Notes under the pieces: model-generated | Told to the model about the DNA's origin: nothing | The model's database searches: none | What the model saw: the letters and a program-made list of their open reading frames with translations, nothing else | NCBI RefSeq assembly: GCF_023898315.1 | Contig: NC_064621.1 | Location: forward strand, 18,970,501-19,034,500 | Source of the DNA: Schistocerca nitens | Taxonomy: Eukaryota; Arthropoda; Insecta; Orthoptera; Acrididae | Length of the DNA stretch: 64,000 bases | Direction of reading: 5' to 3' | Part shown: positions 56,096 through 64,000 of the stretch, in pieces | Numbering within the stretch: position 1 is the stretch's first letter | Layout of the letters: every line of letters begins with the position of its first letter | Made by a program: the position numbers and the translations under genes

Positions 56096-58735
56096 ACGCG
56101 CGCGCGGCCTGCCTTGGAGCGTAATCTAAGGCGCATAGGCGATATCAATTTCTCCGGTGATAGGTGCGAATGCGACTGTTTTGAGATCATGTTTGGGGGA
56201 GGCCGAGCAGAGACTTTTGGTCGGTTGGCAGCTGGTGGTGTTTGGGCGCGACTGTTGCACTACTTTGCGAGCATGTCTGTGCACTGTGCGGTGCTTTATT
56301 TGGAGAGTTTAAGAGTAAAGAGCTCGTCTGCTGATATTGTGTACTGCATTATTTAAGAGCTGTTTGCTATTGTGTGGTGAAATTAGGAGCTGTTTACGTG
56401 TTTGTGGCCTGTGTCAGATGACCACAGTCGGATCAGTGGGGGTGTTTTGTGACAAATATACTCCACGACTAAATAAATGGGCTCCAAATAAATAGAGTGC
56501 AGCCCTTCCTTACTTCCCCGAGCAGCACAGCGCAGTCTGAGTTGTTTTTGCACAATAACGGCAATCTAGTCAGAATGTGAGTGAGTAGACAAATAACTGG
56601 ACAAAATTATCTGTAGAGGTGTTGCAGGTCTGGATTGGAATGAATATCTTGATGGGTGTGGTTGTGTTGCAAGTGTAGTGCACTACTGAAGTTCAGAAAC
56701 TGCCTTATGTCAGCCGTACATATCGAAACCTATGAGAAGCAAAAGATTGAAAAATATGTGTCGCAAATAAATAAAGTACACTCGTTCCTCCTTCCATCAG
56801 CCTAGGCACAGAAATTATTTCCGAAAATTAGCAGTTGTTTGGCTATTTGGAGGTAAATATTTTGCATTATTTACGAGCGGTTCGCATTTCTGTAGGCAGT
56901 GCTATGAGTTATTTTTAACTGTTAACAATTAGCAAGCGTGTGTCTAGAACATTATAAATGAGTTATGTAGGAGTGTTTTGCAAGTCCGTATGGTGCGGAA
57001 CATGTCGGTGTGATACATATACTCCATTCCTAAATATAGTAAATTGGTTCCTCCATCCATGGGCCTAGTGCGGGGTGAGTCCTTTTACCCAAAACGTGTA
57101 CGAATAGGTTGAGTGCTGGTGGCTTAGTTTAGCGGTGATGAGCTTGGTTTGCAACAACTTTCATAGGTTGGTGGTGGAAGCGCCAGTGAGCTTTGTTTAA
57201 TGGCAGATTTCAAACTTGGCGCTGGTTCCTAGGAGGACATGACTGTCGGGTTGATGAGGTTAGTACAAGTGCCCTTTATTTAGGTTGGTAGAGAAAGCAC
57301 AAGTGACCTTTTTTTCTGCCAGAATTAAAACTCGGCGCTGGTTCCTAGGAAGAGGTGCCTGTCTGGTCCTCGAAAATAAGTTGAAATTAGGTAGTTGAGC
57401 ACCTTTCCATACGTATATGGAATTGTAAATTGAATTATTTAATATGATTAAAAACGAAAAGGAATTAAGTACTTAGGTATTTACAGAAGACTAGGTCCGT
57501 TACGTATATGGATGGTGTGTGACGTAAGCGGGGCACCGGTGCAGCGATTGTACAGTTATTATGTGCTCGCGAGAGAGTTGATTAGCGAGCGTTCTAGTGC
57601 GGTCCAAACGTGCTGTTATATAGTCATGGTGGATACTACTGTCGAGCAAACATTGCCGCCAAAAGTTTAGCACTGTGTTCTCGCTCACACAGGGACAGTT
57701 GGTGGACGGTGAGCGGTCGGCATCGACAGGTTTGAACGTGACCAGGAAAACAACTTTGGCGCCAAATGTGTGGCTGGGAACAGCCGACCGTTGTGTGATT
57801 CAGCTCCAAGGCAAACAATTTTGGCGGGAAACGTGCAGAGGCGACGAATACACGTGGTGAGCGGACAAGGGGCCGCTGTGACGTCAAACTCGGCAAGTTC
57901 CAGCGTGTCCAGCGCATACGTGTTTACGACGTGGGAGCAATCGCTGGGCTCGCCCTCCAGCGTACCGGCAGTCCAGCGAGGGCGGCCGGCCGCCTCAAGT
58001 GACAGGCGTCGGCAGTGTCTCCGTGCGCTGGCCAGGGGGTGGCGAGGATTTGAAGTAATTCAGTTGGAGCACGGACGTCGTGGCGACTGCACTGCGATAT
58101 CAGATATGTGTGTGCTGACGGTGTTGGAGAACAAATGATGACCGTACTGCTTGAAATAAAGTCTTCAGTCCCTTCCCCCCCTGAAAAAACAAAGGACGTG
58201 ACTTACATTACTATAAGTGCAGTTTATTATTTGACGTGGTTATGATAGTGAAAAAAGATAAGTGACGGAGAAAGCTCATACGTGTTGGGATTTGTGGGAT
58301 TTGAACTTGTGATAGATTTTTGTTATGGATGTAAGGAAAATGACCTTCTCACCGAGAAAATCGGACATCTTGAATAAATAATAAATGATAATAATAAATA
58401 GAAGTACAGTTTTCGAGACATTATCGTGTTGGAATTTGAATTTGGCGCAATTTTCTAGTGGAGGTAGGGCTATAATAATAAATATCAATAATAATAATAA
58501 TAAATTTTAATGAATCATAATAAAAAAATTCGAAATTCCCGCCATTTTTTCTTGAGGTTAGGTTAGTGGACGTAGCACAATTGGTCTATTCTCCCGCCAA
58601 AATCCGCCATATTGGATGACGTCATGCGATGTTGCCAAGTCTACATGCCGCCATCTTGGATAACGTCATCGCCGCTGTCTTGAATAAATTTGGCAACAAT
58701 GGAGAGTGGGATGACATGAAGGTTGCCCTACTACT
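56096..58735 (-). repeat. Element B right arm
   Basis: Reverse complement of 51,033-53,945. It contains the partner of the piggyBac-like fragment (plus strand, ~56,575-56,760, with stops and shifts). A G+C-rich block near 57,660-58,060 mirrors 51,980-52,380. Confidence 0.9.
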
Positions 58736-58741
58736 GGCATG

Positions 58742-61700
58742 GTGCCTGTTGTATCCAATCCCGGAGCAATTTCTGTGTTTCATCGTCAGTGTGAAGGTCC
58801 AAGGGTAACAGTAAACCTGTAGTGGTGCATCGGAAACTAATACTGAACTACTAGGAAATGTTCCAAGGACACAACGTTTGAGGTGTTACTCCCATTTACA
58901 GAAATCGGCATGGTGCCTGTTGTATTCAATCCCGATGCAATTTCTGTGCTTCATTTACATTGTGAAGGTCCAAGGGCTGCAGTAAACCAGCAGTGGTGCA
59001 TCGGAAACTACTACTGGTCTCCCAGGAAAGTTTCCAACACAGACCATTTGAAACGTTACCCTCCTGGATAGAAGTCGTCATGGTGCCTGTTATATTCAAT
59101 CCGATGCAATTTCTGTGTTTCATCGTCTATGTAATGGTCCAAGGTTAACAGTAATCCTGCAGTGGTGCGTCGAAAACTACCACTGGACTACAAGGAATGT
59201 TTCCCATGCACAGACCGTTTGGAGCGTTCCTCTCCTGGACAGAAGTCGTCATGGTGCCTGTTGTATTCAATCCGATGTAGTTTCTGTAATTCATCTTCAA
59301 TGTGAAGATCCAAGGGTTACAGTAAATCTGGAGTGGTGCATCGGAAACTACTACTGGACTCACAAGGAAGGTTTCCATGCAAAAACTGACGCGTGCTTCC
59401 CCTGGACAGATGTTGAATTGGTGCCTGTTGTATTGAATCCCGACTCAATTTCTTTGTTTCATATTTGATTTTGAATGTCCAATGGTTACAATAAACCTGC
59501 AGTGGTGCATCGAAAACTACTACTGGACTCCCCGGAAAGGTTCGAAGCAGAAACCATTTTTTGAGTGTTCTTGGCCAGGGCAGAAGTCGGCATGGCACGT
59601 GTTGTATTCAATCCCGATGCTACGTCTCTGTGTCATATTCATTGTGAAGGTCCAAGGGGTACAATAAACCATCAGTGGTGCATCAGAAGCTGCTACTGCT
59701 CTCTCAGGAAAGTTTCACAAGCACAGACCATTTGGAGCGTTGTTCGCCTGGAAAAAAGTCATCATGGCGCCTGTTGTATTCAGTCCGATGCACTTTCTGT
59801 AACATCGAAGTGTTACAGTAAACCTGCAGTGGTGCATCGGAATCTATTACTGGGCTCCCAGCAATGGTTTTCATGAAAAGACTGTTTGACGCGTACTTCC
59901 CCTCGACAGATGTTGGATTGTTGCATGTTGTATTGAATCGCGATTCAGTTTCTGTGTTTCATATTTGATTGTGAAAGTCCAACGGTTACAGTAAACATGC
60001 AGTGGTACATCGGAAATTACTATTGGAGTCCCAGGATAGGTTCCAAGAAGAGACAAATTTGAAGCGATACTCCACTGAACACAAGTAGTCACTGTGCTGT
60101 TTTATTCAATTCCGATGCAATTTTTGTGTTTGATCGTCAATGTGAAGATCCAAGGGTTACAGTAAATCAGCAATGGGGCATCGGAAATTAGTACTGGATA
60201 CCCAGGAAAGTTTCCCAAGCACAGACCGTTTGACGCATTACTCGCCTGGACACATGTCGGCATGATGGCTGTTGTAGTCTTCCGATATAATTTTGTCTTT
60301 CATCGTTAATGTGAAGGTCCAGTACACCTGCAGTGGTGCATCGAAAACTTCTATTGGATTCCCAGGAAAGGACCCAAGCAGAGCCAGTTTGAAGCGTTAC
60401 TCCTCTGAACAGAAGTCGGCATGGTGTCTTTTGTATTCAATCCCGATGCAATTTCTGTTTTTCATCACCAATGTGAAAGTTTAATTGTTACAGTAAACCC
60501 GCAGTGTTGCATCGGAAACAAAAACTGGACGCTAGGAAAGGTTCCAAGCACAGACCGTTCGGAGAGTTAAAAATGGTTCAAATGGCTCTGAGCACTATGG
60601 GACTTAACATCTGTGGTCATCAGTCCCCTAGAACTACTTAAACCTAACTAACCTAAGGACATCACACACATCCATGCCCGAGGCAGGATTCGAACATGCG
60701 ACCGTACCGTAGCGGTCGTGCGGTTCCAGACTGAAGCGCCTAGAACCGCTCGGCCACATCGCCCGGCTCGGAGAGTTACCCGCCTGGACAATAGTGGTCA
60801 TGGTCCCTGGTGTATTCAGTCCTGATGCTTTTTCTGTGTTTCATAGCTGATTGCAAAGGTCCAAGGGTTACAGTAAACATGCAGTGGTACATCGGAAACT
60901 ACTACTGGTCTCCCAGGAAAGGCTCCCAAGCACAGGCCGTTTGAAGCGTTACCCTCCTGGACAGAAGCCGTCATGGTGCCTGTTGTATTCAATCCCGATG
61001 TGTTTTCTGTGTTTTATCGTCAATGTCAACGTCCAAGGGTTACAGTAAACCTGCACTGGTGCAGTGGAATCTACTAGTGGAGACACCAGGAGAGGTTCAT
61101 AGCTCCGACCTTTTGGTGCGTTATTCGCCTGGACAGAAGTCGGCATGGTGCCCTTTTTATTCATCCCCGATGAAATTTATGTGAAGGTGCAAGGGTTAAA
61201 GGAAAGCTGCAGTGGTGCATCGTAAACTACTACTGGACACCCAGGAAAGGTTCAAAGCATAGACCGTTTTAAGCATTACTCGCCTATACATAAATCGGCA
61301 TGGTGGTTGTTGTTTTCAATCACGAAGCAAGTACTGTGTTTCATATTCATTTTGAGGGTCCAAGGATTACAGTAAACCTGCAATGGTAAATCGGATACTA
61401 ATACTAGACTCTCAGGAAGGGTTTAAAAATCGGACCGTATGTAGCGTTACTCGCTTGGACGGAAGTCATCATGGTGGCTGTTGTATTCAATCCGATGCAA
61501 TTTCTGTGTTTCATTCTCAATGTGAAGATCCAAGGGTTACAGTAAACCTGCAGTGGTTCTTCGGAAACTACTACTGGGCTCACAGGAAAGGTTCCAAACA
61601 GGGACCATTTGAAGCGTTACCTTCCATGACAGAAGTCGTCATGGTGCATGTTGTATTTAATCCGATGTTATTTCTGTGTTTCATCGTCTATGTGAAGCTC

Positions 61701-63022
61701 CAACGGGTACAGTAAACCTGCACTGGTGCATCTGAAACTACTACCGGACTCTCAGAAACGTTCCCAAGCACAGAACCTTTGAAGTGTTCCTCACCTGGAC
61801 AGATGTCGGCATGGTGCCTGTTGTATTCGCACCGAAGAAATTTCTGTGTTTCGTCTATAATGTGAAGGTCCAAGGGTTACATTAAACTTGCAGTAGTGCA
61901 TCGGAAACTGCTACTGTACCCCAAAGAAAGCACAGACCGTTTGACGCGTTACTCCCCTGGACAGATGTTGGCATGGTGCCTGTTGTATGCAATCCCGATG
62001 CTATTTCTGTGTTTCATATTTGATTGTGAAGGCCCAAGAGTTAAAGTAAACCTGCAGTGGTACATCGGAAATTACTACTGGACTCCCAGGATAGGTTCCA
62101 AGAAGAGACCATTTGAAGCTTAATCCGCTGAACAGAAGTGGTCATGGTGCTTTTTTATTCAATCCCGATGTAATTTTTGTGTTTCATCCTTAATGTGAAA
62201 ATGCAAGGGTTACAGTTATAATGCATTAGTGCATAGGAAACTACTACTGGACTCCCTGGAGTGGTTCAAGCACAGACGGTTTGAAACGTTACACGCCTGG
62301 CCAGAAGTCGGCATGGTGCCTGTTGTATTCACACCGATGCAGTTTCTGTGTTTCATCGTCAATGTGAAGGTTCAAGTGTTATAGTAAACCTGCAGCGTTG
62401 CATCGGAAACTACTACTCGACTCCCAGGAAAGGTTCCAAGCACAGACAGTTTGAAGTGTTACTCGCCTGGACAAAAGTCGGGATGGTGCCTGTTGTATTC
62501 AATCCGATGCAATTTCTGTGTTCATTGTGAATGTGAAGGGAAAAAGGATACAATAACCAGCAGTGGTGCATCGTAAACTAGTACTGGACTCCCAGGAAAG
62601 GTTCGAAGCATAGACCGTTTGAAGTATTTCTCACCTGGGCAGATTTCGGCATGTTGCCTGTTGTATTTACACAGATGCAATTTCTGGGTATCATCATAAA
62701 TGTGAAGGACCAAGGGTTACAGTAAAGCTGCAGTTGTGCATTGGTTAACTATTACTGGACTCCCAGAAGTGGTTCCACACACAGACCGTATGAAGTGTTA
62801 TTCGCCTGGACAGAAGTAAGCATGGTGAATGTTGTTTTCACTCCGTTGCAATTTCTGAGTTTCATATGCAATGTGAAGGTCCTAGGGGTACAGTAAACCT
62901 GTAGTTGTGCATCGGAAACTACTACTGATCTCTTAGGAAAGGTTCAAAGCACAGACTGTTTGAAGCGTTGCTCGCCTGGACGGAAGTCGGCATGGTGCCT
63001 GTTGCATCCAATAGCGATGCAA
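58742..63022 (+). repeat. Satellite block 3, ~169-171-bp monomer
   Basis: About 25 monomers in the same orientation as blocks 1 and 2; the phase continues from 51,026 across element B. It is interrupted by a SINE at 60,570. The array resumes after the gag fragment for one last degenerate monomer (63,346-63,537). Confidence 0.95.
60570..60767 (-). mobile_element. Full-length SINE in satellite block 3
   Basis: Reverse-strand copy from aaaatggttcaaatggctct to the tRNA-like head (ctagaaccgctcggccacat). TSD TCGGAGAGTTA occurs at 60559-60569 and 60768-60778. Closely similar to the SINE at 22,819. Confidence 0.95.
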
Positions 63023-63345
63023 TTTCTGTGTTTCTGTATTTCACAAAACTCACGCGTGCTTAATTTTCCTTCCCTATATTTGTTGTCGCTCAAAAATTCA
63101 GCCTTTATCGTAGCTTGTCTGCTTTCCGACCAGAATTGATTGAAAAACAATGTTTCGGATTGATCAAAAGTCATTTCAGGGCTTACATTCTGATTTGCCC
63201 AGGCTAAAGCTTCACCATCCAGAAAACGCTTAGCTGCTTTCACTTTTGATGGCTCTGGCATACCAGGTGAGAAACTGTCTTTGCATTGATATAGGAAGTC
63301 TACAGGATGCAACTTGACATCTCCAGAGAAACGTTTTAACAATGC
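63023..63345 (-). pseudogene. Retrotransposon gag fragment embedded in the satellite
   Basis: Minus strand, one open frame: KRFSGDVKLHPVDFLYQCKD, then AAKRFLDGEALAWANQNV and FFNQFWSESRQATIKAEFL with GKLSTREFCE. This is a retrotransposon gag core with the same FLxGEALxW signature as the gag at 200-400, but a different family. It joins satellite sequence on both sides (tttctgtgtttc | ... | caatgtgaaggtcc) without LTRs. There are no stops inside ~105 codons. Confidence 0.75.
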
Positions 63346-63537
63346 AATGTGAAGGTCCATGGGTTCCAGTAAATCTGTAGTGGTGCATCGGAAATTACTA
63401 CTGGATTCCCAGAAATGGTTCCAGTCACAGACCGTTAGAAGAATTACTCGCCTTTATGTAAGTAGGCATGGTGCCTATTGTATTCAAAACGATACAATAT
63501 CTTTCTTCTTCGGTGTGAAGGTCCAAGGGTTACTGTA
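63346..63537 (+). repeat. Last, degenerate satellite monomer
   Basis: Recognisable satellite words (ggtgcatcggaaattactac, gtaggcatggtgcctattg) with more changes than inner monomers. It ends where the LINE fragment starts. Confidence 0.8.
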
Positions 63538-64000
63538 AATTGGCAATTGAATCTCAATGTAGACAAGTGTAATGTGCTGCGAATACATAGAAAGAAAGAA
63601 CCTTTATCATTTAGCTATAATATAGCAGGTCAGCAACTGGAAGCAGTTAATTCAATAAATTATCTGGGAGTACGCATTAGGAGTGATTTAAAATGGAATG
63701 AGCATATAAATTTGATCGTCGGTAAAGCAGATGCCAGACTGAGATTCTTTGGAAGCATCCTAAGGAAATGCAATCCGAAAACAAAGGAAGTACGCTTGTT
63801 CCCCCCACTGCTTGAATACTGCTCAGTAGTGTGGGATCCGTACCAGATAGGGTTGATAGAAGAGATAGAGAAATCCAACGGAGAGCAGCGCGCTTCGTTA
63901 CAGGATCAGTTCGTAATCGGAGATAAACTCCAGTGGAAAACTCTGCAGGAGAGACGCTCAGTAGCTCGGTACGGGCTTTTGTTAAAGTTTCGAGAACATA
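63538..64000 (+). pseudogene. CR1-type LINE ORF2 fragment, cut by the window end
   Basis: Translated pieces are WQLNLNVDKCNVLRIHRKKE, AVNSINYLGVRIRSDLKWNE (the YLGV...LKW block after the RT core), LLEYCSVVWDP, and after shifts LQWKTLQERRSVARYGLLLK. The last block matches the family fragment at ~1,540 (LKWQTLQERRSASRCSLLAR). It is 5'-truncated at the satellite edge and continues beyond the window. Confidence 0.85.

Larger units (their letters stand above)
51033..58735. mobile_element. Giant foldback element B (7.70 kb)
   Basis: The left end AGTAGTAGGGCAACCTTCGT and the right end read inward AGTAGTAGGGCAACCTTCAT face each other. A perfect 6-bp duplication GGCATG lies at 51027-51032 and 58736-58741, and excision restores the satellite text 'gtcggcatggtgcctg'. 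The arms are ~51,033-53,945 and ~56,096-58,735 with a 2.15-kb spacer homologous to part of element A's left arm. Same family as A, differently deleted. No intact gene seen. Confidence 0.9.

Noticed and set aside
31558..63537. CRISPR array
   Set aside because: The repeat unit is long (~170 bp) with no unique spacers of constant size, and the genome is eukaryotic.

Overview
This is eukaryotic DNA, and I see no ordinary host gene in it. tRNA-derived SINEs sharing a tail of the type 'gatgtccttaggttag' / 'gctcagagccatttgaacc', RTE, CR1-group, R4/Dong and Penelope-like retroelements, and many decayed Tc1/mariner, pogo and hAT transposons point to a large repeat-rich insect genome, most likely an orthopteran (locust/grasshopper). 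That identification rests on recognising repeat families, not on a search. The whole window is mobile and tandem-repeat DNA, almost all of it broken.

1-14.3 kb: a decayed LTR-retrotransposon gag (minus), a CR1-type 3' fragment, then a nearly complete CR1/Daphne-like LINE (1848-7680) with an SGNH-esterase ORF1 and an EEP-RT ORF2. ORF1 is split by a 1,080-bp hAT with TIRs and an 8-bp target duplication. A ZMYM1/DUF4371-type hAT pseudogene follows. An R4/Dong-like element (minus) then lies exactly between two (TTA)n tracts. After it come a minisatellite, a possible LTR and a second LINE fragment.

14.3-28.9 kb: a stack of cut-and-paste elements whose nesting can be read from target-site duplications. 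They are Tc1 no. 1 (14359-17688) containing a hAT-type element (15092-17201) containing an RTE (15584-17065); Tc1 no. 2 containing a mariner-like element with ~120-bp TIRs (18323-19873); Tc1 no. 3 (21105-22663); a SINE with a perfect 14-bp TSD; and a pogo/Tigger element (23229-26254) holding both a SINE and an internally deleted mariner. In several cases removing the insert restores the host element's reading frame.

29.0-31.6 kb: a Penelope-like element (RT plus GIY-YIG) whose 5' half is inverted against its 3' half. Both of its pLTR-like copies carry a hammerhead-ribozyme-like core.

31.6-63.5 kb: one same-orientation array of a ~169-171-bp satellite, split into three blocks (31.56-33.55, 45.82-51.03 and 58.74-63.54 kb) by two giant foldback elements: A (33555-45815, 12.26 kb) and B (51033-58735, 7.70 kb). 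Both are long inverted repeats beginning AGTAGTA and ending TACTACT, with 6-bp TSDs in satellite sequence (GGCATG/GGCATG for B, GTAGTG/GTTGTG for A). Their arms carry piggyBac-like fragments but no recognisable intact gene. This pair is the best candidate here for something undescribed. The window ends in another CR1-type fragment of the same family as the one near 1.5 kb.
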